From: Candolleomyces eurysporus
Lineage: Eukaryota; Basidiomycota; Agaricomycetes; Agaricales; Psathyrellaceae
Direction of reading: 5' to 3'
NCBI GenBank assembly: GCA_027579435.1
Contig: JANBPK010000881.1
Coordinates: 1 to 64,000 of the forward strand
Length of the DNA stretch: 64,000 nt
Positions 35,540 to 47,408 of the stretch are shown here, piece by piece (the first letter of the stretch is position 1; each line of letters opens with the position of its first letter). The position numbers and the translations under genes were made by a program. The notes beneath the pieces were generated by a model. The model was not told the origin of the DNA, did no database searches, and saw only the letters and a list, made by a program, of their open reading frames with translations.

Positions 35540-37480
35540 GTCTTCCGCTCCTACGCTAGCCTCAACCTCCCGTGCTCTATTCTCCACATGCTTATTAACC
35601 TTGTGCAAAGAAACGTAGAATAACTCACCTCCTCCATATCCAGACCCTCTCCTCCATACTTTTCTTCGTCGCCACCACCAGTTTGGGAACACACTCTGTG
35701 AGGTTCAAGTCTTTCGACCCGACGGTAATAGCCTACGACCGCCATTTAGTTTCAGTGAGCGAGAGACTTGGCAAAATTTATCGTGCTAATCATGAGGTGT
35801 AGCGCTGACGGAGGCGAGGCGCCTACGTTTGAAGCCGTATGGTCCGAGGGCTATTTAACATTCGGCCGTGGTAGCGGTGAGCGAAATGTAGGCGACGTGG
35901 ATCCCGCGAGCCTGCTTTAATATCTCAAAGAGCGTTGAACCGCATCGTGAAAGAGCAGCATTTAAACCAAGAGGTGAGGTCGGCAATGCAGCTAGGGATC
36001 CGAGTGATTAACGAGGCTGTTCCTGGTTTGAAACAAAAATGAAACTGCTCACTAACGAATAAATCGACCTTCAACCCTTGCGACAGCCGCTTAAATCATC
36101 CACTATGCACAAGTCCTCACTCAAGGCAGGTACCACCTCCCCAAACACATTCGTTCTAACGACCCCATACAGTTTGACTCAATCGTTCCTGAGCGAATCA
36201 GGCAACTTCATGAACCCGCCCTTCGCTTAGCGGTCATCTGCTGGGCCTCCGAAAGAACCGTTACGCGTTTTTAAGCGAGATTTTCGAAATCCGGTTATCG
36301 GACGGTTCTTCCAAAGCTTTGGGGAAGAGTTGGATGAGCACGTTTTGGGGCGGGTACTAGTATACGAGCTATGGGCGTTCGACGAGGACAGGACCGATTT
36401 GTTGCCAGTGGAAGTTTGGGGAGGGGTTCAAGCCAGTTTTTTGTTAGCCGGATACTTGGCTTTGGCCTCTGGCGACGTTATCCAAGCGCAGTGGCCATCG
36501 GGATCAGCAAAAGCGTCGTCGATGGGAGCCGCTGGAATGGATGTCGCTATGAATTCAGGATCCACTGTCGGCTGTTAGAGATACGTGGTCCGACACAGCT
36601 GTTCTCTTCAAGATTAAAAGCGTTTGTCAAGAGTTTAGAAGCGGTCGTGGGTATTGTTCAGGGAGATGAACTTACGGAGTTCTTTCTCGAGGTTTCCAGA
36701 GGGTAGCTTGAGGACCTTTTCAGCAACCTTTCCTTTGGCCTGGGCGGAATTGAGGTCTTTATTCGCGTTGAGATTCCTCTCAGCCTCATGGACCTAGTCT
36801 GTCAATCAAGGAAATGTGAATACGCTCTTGGTCAAACAATGAGGTTAGATTCAGACCTGTTCCTTCATCTTCGAAATAAGGGGGACCCTCCGCGTCAGAG
36901 CCAGACTCTTCGTCGCAATCCGAGCCGCCATCGACCCCCTCCCCTAGCATGTTCCTCCTAGCCTATCTAAAAGTAACCATCCCGCCTCTTACAAACTGCA
37001 GGGAGCCTGGCTTGGCAGCTGCAATGTCGCAAGCAAGCGTAGCGACCCAGATCGACGGCGGACATGCTGTCTTCCGAGGTCAATCTCCACGCCTTTATGA
37101 ATGGAGTCGAACAACTGGAGTTCGTCGACACGTTCATTCCACCCCTTGAGCGGACGGGAGAAATTGTGGAGGCTGTCGAATGTCGGAGCCTTGCATACCG
37201 TTCAGGGTCGTTAGGGGCAGCGTACCTTGCATGCATCGCCTCATGGCCCGGACCTTGCTTAACATGCCAATGGCCCCTTTAAAACGCTCTTTGGCCCTGA
37301 GAGTGTCCCAGCCTTCTGTAAGGGGGTTGGCGTGCTGGCGATGGTATCCCGCCAGGTGTTGGAAGCGATCTGGTCGTCGGAAGCAGTCGCCGTGGTGCGG
37401 TAGTCATTGGATCGGGAAGGCCGTAAGACAGAGAACGAAAGGCGCTCGGAGTGGATAATCTTTCTCTGGAAGACTGTAGC
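35540..37480 (-). pseudogene. Decayed SET-domain gene, nearly full length
   Basis: Colinear with the intact SET genes when read on the minus strand. EGWDTLRAKERF near 37320 parallels DWETLSITERI. FDSLHNFSRPLKGWNERVDEL near 37130 parallels the ESPHDFG...EWKKCID segment. An acidic patch lies near 36930. KVLKLPSGNLEKELR before a donor at about 36685 parallels the end of exon 1. Nucleotide-level matches to the SET exon lie at 36380-36560 and to the LETKRRMEEEGLD region at 35640-35700. Many frameshifts and substitutions are present and no long frame survives. It is much older than the tandem pair at 51.7-56.9 kb. Confidence 0.65.
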
Positions 37481-38297
37481 TCCAGCATTTGCTGCCCAGT
37501 ACTCGTATGCGCCTGTTGGAGTCGTATGAGGATGCCAGCACTGGCAGCTCCTGACTGATATGGCCGCTGGCGCTGATCAACTTTATCTTATCAGGTCGGG
37601 AAATATTCTCACGCCTCCTGCCAGCTGTCGGCCAACGCGTCGCTCCCACTTTCACCTTTCACTTCCTCCTTCACCGACGACAGTATGGATTCTCATCGCG
37701 CCCAGACTATTAACGGACATGCTACGAAACAAATACCCGATTCAAGACTTGTAGGTTGAATCAGTGTTGTCTACTTCATCGCCATCTCGTTTACGTTTTA
37801 CGTTCAACGTTCTGAGTGCTGAAACCGCTTCGTTCGACTCTAGATGGGACTCGGCAGAGCCCTGAGTAGAGCTACAGATCACATTTCATAGCCTTGAAAT
37901 GAAAAGATCGCGCCTGACCTCTCTAATCGGAGCATCCTGCCCTTTTGTATGATAAAGATAGTCGTCTGCGGGCACGACTTCGCTCCAAGTTCATTTATCT
38001 GCGCTCGACTCAATGGAACCAACGCAACGGAAAGCCTCATCCCCGAGCGCCAGCCAATGAAGATGTTCCATACTCTGCGTTAGGCAGTCACAGCCTATTT
38101 CCTCCTCGCCTCGTGTTCGATCCATTCTGGTGATGCCCGTTCCCTTTCAGATATGAGAGACAGCACGAATGTGACTCTTTTTCGTATGTATGTTACGCAT
38201 ACCTCGTTCTTTTTGTGTCCTCTCACCACCTTGCGCTCTTCATAGACGACGCTCGACAGTCTCACTTTTCTTCTTCGTCTTTTCGTGAACCCAAGTT
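37481..38297. other. No gene seen
   Basis: Region between the SET relic and the divergently placed membrane-protein gene. Presumably includes the promoter of the latter (pyrimidine-rich stretch at 38210-38290). No motif I can name. Confidence 0.4.
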
Positions 38298-40182
38298 ATG
38301 GACGGCGGTGACACTACTGGTGGAGGAGGTGGTGCACCACCAGGCGGCGGAGCAGGCGCACCACCAGGAGGCGGAACAGGCGCACCACCAGGAGGTGGAG
38401 CTGGAGCACCCCCAGGAGGAGGAGGCGGAGGTGGTGGTGGTGATGGTGGTGGTGGTGGTACAAGCCCTCCCCCCGGTGGAGGAGGAGGTGAAGGAGGAGG
38501 CACCGCCGCACCGCCGGGTGGTACTGGAGGAGAACCGGCTCCAGGAGGTACAAGTCCTCCCCCCGGGTGGAGGCACCGCAGCACCGCCAGGTGGTACTGG
38601 AGGAGAGCCGGCTCCAGGAGGTGGTACAACCCCTCCCACCGGNTGTCGGAACAGTCGAAGGAGGAGGGACCACACAGCCGGGAGGTGGCACAACTCCTCC
38701 CCCTGGTGGAACAACAGTCGAAGGAGGTGGGACGACCACACAGCCGGGAGGTGGTACAAGCACTCCCCCTAACGGAGGGACAGTCGAAGGAGGAGGCACG
38801 ACCACACCGCCGAGTACCTCAGGCAATAACGGATCCAATGTCACTAACGGCGGCTCTACCACTCCTCAGAACAACGGCGGCTCCACGACTCCTCAGAACA
38901 ACGGCGGCTCTACGCCTCCTCAAAACAACGGCGGAGGCGGAAACGAAAACAACGAAGGCCACAATAACAACAAACCTCCTGAACCAACGTGGGCTGGATG
39001 CGTCGAAGCTCGCGGCCTTGAACGAAGGCATTGCGTGGCCACCAGCACTTTCATCCCGCCTCAGTATGTAGCGACAGTTGCTCCTGCGATCACATACCTG
39101 GCCGCGCAGACTGAATGGAGGGGTACGACGACTTACGAGGGGAGGACGTATGTTCAGAGTACGGTGACGGTGCCGGTTACGACAGTGTACATCTCGAGTT
39201 CTGTGTAAGTGTTTCATTTGAGCTGGTCCCACTTCGATCGCAATCTCATTTTTGTTTCAACCACCCGCAGTATCTCGTCCCCTGGCGAGGCTCCCCGAAC
39301 GACTGCGGTCGCTTTCACCACCGTCATCCCTCCCGGAACGGTTGTGATCAATGAAGCCGTCCCCATTAAGAAGTCGAACACGGTCGCTATCGTTGCTGGT
39401 GCTCTTGGAGGTACATCCTTCTGACCTCCGTTCATTCTATCCATTCATTATTCACACCTTTCTCTTGTTTAGGTGCTGCTGTCCTCGTTATCATAGGCCT
39501 GATCGTCTTCTTCACTCTCAGACGACGACGACGCCGTATGGAGTCTGAAGGAGGGCTATCAGAAATCGACCCCGACGTATTGTCAAGACGATCTGCTGGA
39601 GGAGTTGCGTACGACTACCGTCGACCCTCTGAACCAAGCATGGCCGAAGTAGGGAGGAACAACACCATTCGAACATTCACCGACCAACGCGACCAGACCA
39701 CAATCACAGACGACTCGTACGGTCCTCAGACTCGCGGACTCGTAGTCCAGAACCAAGGCTCTTCAGCTTCCCTCCCATACCGGAATGGCGCTAATCAGAC
39801 GAGGACGTCGATTGACGATGTGTCGTCGACTGGTGGAGCCTCTTCCTCGATGTACACTTCTCCACATCGTTCAGCGCGTGGGTTGTCCCCACAGCCCGGA
39901 CGCTACGGCTCCGCATCTCATCATCAACAAATGTCGTCTGCGGATGGATCGTACGGAGGTGGAGGTGGAATGGGCATGGTGCACGAAGAGGATGGTGGAG
40001 GACCGTTTGCTGATTATGGGCAGCAGCGTGGCGGTGGGCAGATTCTGGAGGANCCGTTTGTTGATCATGGACCTCTGGACCCTCCCCCTCCGTTGACTGG
40101 NCTGCCTCCCTCGAATGGGGTTTTCGTTCATGAAGANGGAGGGAGCATCAGGAGTTTCAGNATGACGCCGGATGGGCGTTAG
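38298..40182 (+). CDS. Single-pass membrane protein with Gly/Pro-rich ectodomain, member 1
   Basis: Three exons (38298-39204, 39271-39410, 39473-40182), about 584 residues after allowing for two surplus bases in exon 1 (N at 38643 and an extra G at 38565-38567). The ectodomain is a repeat of APPGGG type, then a TTPQNNGGS repeat, then a conserved membrane-proximal module with two cysteines ([21 protein letters not shown]). A helix (VAIVAGALGGAAVLVIIGLI) is followed by six arginines and a cytoplasmic tail ending in HExGGSIRSFxMTPDGR. There is no classical signal peptide. The layout resembles fungal SKG6/Mid2-like wall-stress sensors, but the function is unproven. Ns at 40053-40161 are in-frame ambiguities. 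Confidence 0.75.
38310..38830 (+). repeat. Coding repeats of the ectodomain (GGX and GGTT types)
   Basis: Degenerate tandem repeats encode APPGGG-type units (21-nt period between 38330 and 38420), then a longer unit containing GGTGGEPAPGG twice (38510-38640), then units of about 60 nt encoding TTPPGGTTVEGG. Both surplus bases in this gene lie inside this repeat tract. Confidence 0.7.
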
Positions 40183-40722
40183 CAAGGTTATTGTTCGTGG
40201 TGAGCNTTCTTCAGCATCCATNGTGATGCATTGNCTTTCGTTTCCGTTTTTCTTTTTGTTTCGCTATCACTTCTCTCGTGTTTTGATTTACGATTCGAGT
40301 CGACGACCCCTTGGATGCTTTACGATTTGGACAATGACTTGACGTCAATTTATGTGTGTAACATATGCATGGACTTACTAGAGTTATGATCATATCTGTT
40401 TCCTNTTTGCTTTCTCGAACAAATGACACATTCATNCTCGCTTCCTTCGTATCGGTCGGNAAATCTGGGCGCTTATAGACTAATTCAATTGATCGCAGAC
40501 GATAAGGAACGGATGACACTTGATCGCCTCNTGTNNNNCGGNGTCCGAGCCANNNNTGCCTCAAATGCGTGCCTNAGCACTAAGGCTTGACCAATTATGT
40601 NNNGANGATGGGCAGGTGGAATGAATATTGACGGCTGAGTACATCGACCCGTTGACGCCTTTCTCCTCCACCACCACCATCCCNTCCTTCTCCACCGTCC
40701 TGCTCCCCTGCAAATCGTCATC
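40183..40722. other. 3' region with many ambiguous bases; no gene seen
   Basis: Over twenty Ns are scattered here, more than anywhere else in the window. It covers the 3' end of membrane-protein gene 1 and the promoter of gene 2. An upstream exon of gene 2 could be hidden here. Confidence 0.5.
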
Positions 40723-41838
40723 ATGGCGGAGGTTATGGTCTATGGGTCTGGGACTGGGCGAATCGCAATCCTTCCTGTAACAGACACAGCTAAAGTCGGA
40801 GCGGAGCCGACGCTTGCGACAACATCTACTAATAGTCATGTTGATGATGCCGATGCCAATGTTCTATACTCTGTACATGACGCTGGAAGACCTTCCACCA
40901 CACAAACACCGATAACNACGGAATATTCAGGGATTACAGGCATTCGGAGCGTGGTGGAGACTCCATTCACGGTTGTCGCTACAGTGACTACAAGGTGAGC
41001 TTCATCCAGCATTCATTCTGTTCGAATCCTCATATGGTGTGATGTTGGATAGTATAGCGGGTCAGACTACNGCAGGGCCCGTTCCTTTTACGACGGTAGT
41101 CCAAGCGGGGACAGTTGTGATTGTGCAGCCCGATCTTCCAGATGATCCTCCAGATGACCCGAAGACAACGAATTTGGTTGCGATCCTTACTGGGACTCTT
41201 GGATGTAAGGCTTCGAAATTCTTTCATCCGCTTCACTCGATGTGATAACTCGTATTTCTCTCGACATAGGTGTCGTTGGAATGGCGCTTGTTGGCTTGAT
41301 AGTTTTCTTAAATCGACGAGCCGGGAAACGACGACAACGTCAGCGCTCAAAGGAAGAGGAAGGTGGAGGCGGGGTTGCATATCCCGAGCATTTCAACGAG
41401 CCGAAACATTTCGGCCAATCTGATAATATTATTATCGGAAATGGATTGATCGCCACCCCATTCGAGTTTGCCCCAACCCTGCCAACGAAGGATCGTGATT
41501 CGACGGTGATTAGTNCGATGTCGGAAGGTTCATTTGCGGGAGCACGACAATGGAATGGTGAAGGTGTGGGGACGCCGACGAACCAATACGTCAATTATGG
41601 AGGCTCGACGACACCCCAGCATGCGACAACTCAAGGTTCTGTCCGAAGTTCATCTTCCATCGCTCTCGGAAGTTATAACTACCCATCTCAAGCCGACGGG
41701 AAGCGCTCGTATGTTGGACCTTCTCATGGGACACAGGGGGTTCTGGTGCACGACGATGGAGGACCTGTTCGAAGTTTGAGTACGATGACCCGTACGATGG
41801 AGGGTGGTATGGTACATCCACCACCTTACTATGGTTAA
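40723..41838 (+). CDS. Single-pass membrane protein, member 2, with C-terminal PPxY motif
   Basis: Three exons (40723-40994, 41058-41204, 41270-41838), 328 residues when the N at 41071 is ignored. Intron positions match members 1 and 4. The ectodomain is short (about 95 residues), Thr/Val-rich, and lacks both the Gly repeats and the Cys module. Then come a FTTVVQAGTVVIV segment, a helix (LVAILTGTLGCVVGMALVGL) and a basic stop-transfer. The cytoplasmic tail ends HDDGGPVRSLSTM and then PPPYYG. The final PPPY fits the PPxY motif bound by WW domains of Rsp5/Nedd4-type ubiquitin ligases. The start is the first ATG, but no signal peptide follows, so an upstream exon in the N-rich region is possible. 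Confidence 0.7.
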
Positions 41839-43023
41839 CCTTTCGCGGTATAGAAACCTGCCTATGTACAAGTTGAGTTATTCTCTTTGCTTTGATTATT
41901 CTTCGGAATCTTTGATATTTTTCTATCAAGTTATGAAGCCATGTATTTACGATCCTCCACGAGCAAATAGTGACTTATTGAAATCTGAGTCACTCAGCGT
42001 GCTTTAAAATACTCGTTTCGTATTCCCGGCTGGATAGTTCTTGAAGGTGGTAGGTGCTACAAGTACAATACGCCCTTTTACCGGTTGATATAATTCACAA
42101 AGCAATGGAATCCCTGTAGTGGTCTCACCATAGTACACTGCTCAGTCCGATCATAGGACTCGGGGCTGAGGGTGGGCAGAGGCGGGTTGTGCGCATGCCC
42201 TGTTTCTTCTGATCGTTGATCTATTGCCTATTGCTCTTACGCTTAACATTCACTTTGCACTCGATCCAAACCGACGCCGAGTGGCTGAGACTGGGTCGTG
42301 AGACATATTCAAGTAGGCAATCGCTGAATTCTGTCCTCTGAAAGCCGACACTCAGACTCGAAGTCTATCAGTTTTCAGTCACGAGCGTACTGGCAGATCC
42401 AGAGTCCAGCATGCCAGTACATGGCATAAGCCAGGATTTCTATATTCTGAGCTTATCAGGAGATATGCTTCGAATTGAGGGATAGACAATGACATAGGGA
42501 ACGTTGACTCAGAAGTTGAGCTACATGCGACTGACACTGGAACGAGTTCCTTCCACTGGCAGGCGCCGGATCAGGACTAATCCTTTGCCCTCAACGCTAT
42601 AGGAGCTTTATCCAGAGTCCTAGTCTGCTATCAGAGCGATACCAGCACAGCATCGAGTGGTCCAGCTGGGCTACTCCATCTTTTGGGGTTCAGGACTTAG
42701 ATGCCTGAGTTATTCATGGAAGGCTTTCGGGCACCCGTCGGTGTATTGTACCTGCTCTTCTAGTGCCACGATACGTGATCATCCATCCATACAGATGGCG
42801 CTGTGCCTTACAATGAACCACGTTTTCCACAAAGCAGACGTTCGGGGTGAATGTCCTTAACGGGCGTTAACATTGGAAACTTACACACACACTGTATGCT
42901 AGGACACAGAGGAGCAGGTAGTACGTACAGAGCTTGTTATACATACGTCACAGAATACGAACAAGGAATACTACAAGTACAGACGCGAAACTCGAAAAGC
43001 AAAAACACAGCATGATAGTCACA
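41839..43023. other. No gene seen
   Basis: Intergenic region between a plus-strand gene ending at 41838 and a minus-strand gene ending at 43024. Only short frames and no repeats recognised. Confidence 0.45.
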
Positions 43024-44627
43024 TCACATTTCTACATCGAACCCGAGCATTCGCCAAGTGGGGCTGGTCTCAGGGAAAGTCGAGCAGAATCGCTTGACCC
43101 TAACCTCAGACGCTGCTTGAAACTCGACCGCCATGAGCTTCCTCTCCCTCCATGGACGAAATACCGATAGGGGCAAGTTTGGCACGAGCAACAAGAGCTG
43201 TTTGACGTCTCCGGCCAAGGCCCCTTTAGAATGATGGGGCCATATCCCCAACTTTGAAAGTAACAGCGTAAGGAATGGAATGACAGGTAAGTTGTCAATC
43301 CATACAATGTCGTGGGGTGAAAGGTAGGGAAAGCCCATAGCACTAGGTAGCGAGATCTCAACCTCGCATTTCCGGCTGTTCCCTCTAGATCGTCGGGGTG
43401 GAACGATGTCGGGGTGAATCTTGTAGGAGAGCTTCCCCTTCTTGGAATTGTGTTTGAATTGGAATTGAGTTGGGTCCTTGAGAGAAATCTGCTGCTTTAA
43501 CCATTGGCAGGCTTGATCTTGGGAGGAGGAGACGGGAGTCAGAACGAGGACGTCCAGTTTCTAGCCATCGCGTGAGTGCCTGTCACGGTGAAAAACCAGG
43601 GACGACATACCTCAGGCTCTCGAGCTTCGCCGTGGCTATAGAGCTTTGATGCCGCGCTACCCACAATGGCGCACAAGTTGAACCCAAGCCCTCCCAAGAT
43701 GAAAACAACCTGTCTGGCAGCGATATCTATTACGGTGTACCGCGGTGTTTGGATCACTACATTGAGCGGTGGAGCGGCGATGTCCGGCGGGCCTACAAGG
43801 GCGTTGAAGTCCGAACCGACACTCTCATCGTTGCCCTCGCTGTCGCCTGGGAGAATGGGTGCCAATACCTGTTCAATAGTAGTTGCTGGAGAAGGAGCTG
43901 GAAAGATGTGTCGACCAACACCTCGAATAATCCATTGCTCCTGGGCGCCAGGCACCCTCGAAGCGTGGCGCTCTATTTGAGTCAAAATTTCGGGAGACTG
44001 CCACAAAGGCGAGAACTGCTCCAGAGGAGTAAGATCAGTAGCAATGAGCCACTTGTGAATCATGTTTGCAACCCCTTTTTTTAACGGTCTTGGCGGTTGG
44101 AGGCGTGATTGGGCAACAATTTCTTCAAGAAGGATGGCATGGAGGGGAAGAACCGGGGTATCCGCTATGTGAACGACTGTGGCGAAGTCCTCCAGTACGG
44201 TTGGGAACGCCCCACCAGATTGGACGAAGTACACTCGGCAGACCTTTCCCTGAGCTTTGGGATCCTTGGAGTCGTGCCTTAGATGAAGATTTTTCCCAAA
44301 TTCGATTGAGAAATGGTATCCATCGTACGATACTACGTCACGGTAGAGATCTTCAAGGATGAGATCAGGTTTGTGCTCAACAACCACTCTGATTTCCTAG
44401 TAGCCGTCAATGCATTCATATCAGTCGTTTGACAAGGCAAGAGAATGTCCAGAAGCCCTTACCTTGGGAGCGTTCAAAGAATCCTCATGGAGGGCAAATG
44501 CAGCTTTGTGACTAAGAGCTGCTTGTAATCCAAGATCACGAAGGATCGGGAACAGAGATGCGACTGCATTCTTCCGAAGCAGTGAATTGAGCAGCCTTTT
44601 GGAGTCGAGTGCCTTTTCGCCGCTCAT
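43024..44627 (-). CDS. Nucleotidyltransferase-fold protein, copy 4, altered active site
   Basis: Three exons (44463-44627, 43611-44396, 43024-43560), phase-0 introns, 495 residues. The two-domain layout is that of the 9.8-16.7 kb copies, with a shorter linker. In the C-terminal domain GS is kept at 301-302 (GSAASKLYS). The DxD motif reads KLD (318-320), losing the first metal-binding Asp, and the third carboxylate is Glu (EVEISLP). By analogy with other NTases this copy is probably inactive or has a changed mechanism. The end is WRMLGFDVEM. The ATG was chosen by comparison with copy 5; an in-frame upstream ATG would add 24 residues. The gene is otherwise unbroken. Confidence 0.85.
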
Positions 44628-44706
44628 GGTGACCGAAAAACACCAGAAGTGATAGACAGAGCGGAGGGGAAAAGAAGCGACAAGTCCACCTTGTGTCAAT
44701 TCTTGG

Positions 44707-44755
44707 GTTTATATGTCAACGGCCACGAGGCTGCACCCACGCACGATCCAACCCA
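44707..44755 (-). promoter_or_regulatory. NTase-family promoter block with TATA box
   Basis: On the minus strand TATAAACCCAAG lies about 80 bases before the copy 4 start codon, preceded by a block (GGCCACGAGGCTG, ACCCACGCACGATCCA on the plus strand) also present at 46831-46867 and in part at 16779 and 14491. Confidence 0.5.
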
Positions 44756-45137
44756 ACACATGATCAGGTGGACGGGTCGAGCGTACACCTGAGTAGTTCT
44801 GCGTTCGATAGCCGGCTTCTCCTGAAGATGCTTTCGCTGCAAGGAGCGCCCTGATCATATGCGTTCAATACAAGTTTAATCTGGCTTGTCAATGAAAAAT
44901 GGGAGCCTGTGGAATTCGGAGATGACGATGCATACAAGGTCAGAGAGCCTCCGAGAGTGGGTAAAGTTACGGTGCCGCGTTGAAGAAAAGGAATTGAATG
45001 ATTTATGTACGACACGAATCAGTCCTTCGTCGGCGAGGGAGAAGAAAGTTACAGACTACAAGCTACATATATCTGAGCAAGGGATAGAAGTACAGACGTC
45101 GACATATTTCAAGAGAGTAAAAAAAGGGTATTTACAT

Positions 45138-46734
45138 TCAATCTTCGGTATCAAACCCTAGAATTCGCCAAGTAGGCTTAGTCTCAGGGAAGGTCCAGCA
45201 GAATCTCTTGACGCTGATCTCGGACACGGCTTGGAACTGATCTGACATGAACTTCCTTTCCCTCCATGGGCGAAACACAGACACGGGCAAATTCTGTACG
45301 AGTGACAAGAGATGTTTGACGTCTCGAGCGTCGACCCGTTTGGAATCGAGGTTACCCCATATCTGCAACTTCGAAAGCAATAAAGTGAGGAACGGAACGA
45401 CGGGTAAGTTGTCGATCCATACGATGTCGGAGGTCGCAAGCTGGGGAAGGTATGATGTACGCGGTAGCAGGATCTCAACCTTGCACCTACGATCGCCTTG
45501 GAATCGTGATGGTAGGACGATATTTGGTTGAAACTTGAAGAAGAGCCTCCCTTGCTTTGAGTTCCATTCGAACTGAATCGGGTCTCGGTAAAATATCTGC
45601 TGCTTCACCCAGCCCTGGTGCTCGGTGAAGGAGGCAGGAGGCAGAATGAGGACGTCCAGTTGCTAATCATCGGCATCCCCAACAGTAGTGTGAGCGCCTT
45701 CCACGGTTCGACAACCGAACATGAGTGACGTACCTCAGGAACTCGAGTCTCACCGTGACTGAAGAGGTGGGATGCGGCGCTACCGAGGATGGCGCACTCG
45801 AACCCGAGCTCTTCCAACATAGAAACGACCTCTCTTGCGACGATATCCGTAACCGCACTGCAGCCGTAATGCTGTCCTTGGATCGCTACGTTGGACGCTC
45901 GGACAACGGCTGGTGGGCCTTCTGAGGCATCCGAGTCTGAACCGTCATCTTCACCATCATCAGCGTCGTTAGCCCCTTCGCCTGCTGTTTTTTGCGACGG
46001 GGCGAGGGTGAAGATGGAAGGATCAATCCCACGGGCGATCCAACGCTTTTTGTCGCCAGGGAGCTTCTGGACATGTTGGGCGATCACGGCCAAGATTTCG
46101 GGAGACTGCCACAGAGGCGACAGCTGTGGCAACGGTATGCCACCGGACGCAAGAAGGCATTGGTGTACGAAGCTTGCGATCGCCCTTCCGAATGGCCCTC
46201 CGACGGCGACACGAGAGCGGGCAACCAGTTGTTCGAGGAGGATGGCGTGAACCGGGAGAACTGGGACCTCGGAGATGTAAAAGACCTCGTTGAAATCGTC
46301 AAGGATGGTCGGTGAGGAACCCCCCNGACTGAATGAAAATGACCCGGCAGGTTTTCCCTTCGGTTTGAGGGTCCGTCGAAATATAATTGAGGTGGGAGTA
46401 TTTCTTCTTGTTTCTCTTGAACCAGTGTCCGTCGCTGGCACGGGATGTCACAGCGTTGCAGAGCCCTTCAATGGTAAGTTCGCCCTCGTGCTTCACAATC
46501 ACCTTAATTTCCTAATGGTTCGGCATGAATTACGAGGATCGCTTCTACAGTGGTACGATATCTTCAGTCGAAACTCACCTTAGCAGCTTTCCGCGTGTTT
46601 AGATGGAGCGCAAGTGCGGCTTTGTGAGTAAGGGCTGCTTGTATTCCGAGATCGCGAAGGATCGGAAAGAGAGCAGCTGATGCATTCTTTCGAAGCAGTG
46701 CATTGAGCTGTTTCTTAGACTTTCCGTCGTTCAT
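45138..46734 (-). CDS. Nucleotidyltransferase-fold protein, copy 5, altered active site
   Basis: Three exons (46579-46734, 45734-46511, 45138-45662), phase-0 introns, 485 residues when the N at 46326 is ignored (QSGGSSPTILDDF reads through). The C-terminal domain has GS at 295-296 (GSAASHLFS), QLD at 312-314 in place of DxD, and Glu as third carboxylate (KVEILLP), the same losses as copy 4. The linker is acidic (ANDADDGEDDGSDSD). The end is WRILGFDTED. Copies 4 and 5 are each other's closest relatives by these features and form a second mini-array in the same orientation as the first. Confidence 0.82.
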
Positions 46735-46808
46735 GGTGAGACTGGAAACCACCAGGAGCGAAAGAAAGAGGGAGAAGAAGCAACAGGTCAACCTCGTGTC
46801 GATCCTTG

Positions 46809-46870
46809 GGTTTATATGTCTAGATCTGGGGTCACGAGGCTGGTACCCACGCACCGTCCACCGCAGCACC
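46809..46870 (-). promoter_or_regulatory. NTase-family promoter block with TATA box
   Basis: TATAAACCCAAGG (minus strand) lies about 75 bases before the copy 5 start. Just upstream is the shared block CACGAGGCTGGTACCCACG with CACCGTCCACCGCAG. Long matches to the block before copy 3 (16779-16812) support common origin. Confidence 0.5.
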
Positions 46871-47408
46871 TGGTCAGGTGGATCGAGCGCCTACCGCGTT
46901 CAGCATTTGGAGGACTCAATTGGGAGTATCCTTCGCTGCCACAACGAGGGTCCTGCTAAGATGGCACTTGATACGAGTTCGGAAACGTGAGTTGTGATTG
47001 ATCAATTTAAAATTGAAAGATCCACTTACATCCGAGGTGAGACCCAGACCCTCCCAACCTGCTCAGGAAGCCAGGCTGGAGGCGAGATCAAGAGACAATC
47101 ACATGCTCTGCCATCGCCAAATCGTCTCTCAGAAATTGATGCCTGAGTATGGATGGAATTCGTCAGCGATAAACGTCATAAAAACGATATCATACACCTT
47201 TCTGTTCGCGGCAGTCAGAATGAAAGCCGCAAAGCACTCTGAATGCCAAAACATTTGGCCTTGATACGCGTGTGTGCTTACGATGAGACCCGATGCAATG
47301 AGACAAGCCGACATTGTGTGAGAACACGGAGAATCTCACAAATTGCGATGATGCCATTGGTGCTGAATCGGTACCGAGCTCCAAATAGCTTCCTTCCTTT
47401 AGTCCACC

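Noticed and set aside
38240..38862. Minus-strand Pro-rich frames over the first membrane-protein gene
   Set aside because: Antisense shadows of the GGX repeats. The plus strand continues into the conserved stalk, helix and tail.
46299..46441. Genuine frameshift in NTase copy 5
   Set aside because: The shift coincides with the N at 46326. Skipping it gives the family sequence QSGGSSPTIL without further change.
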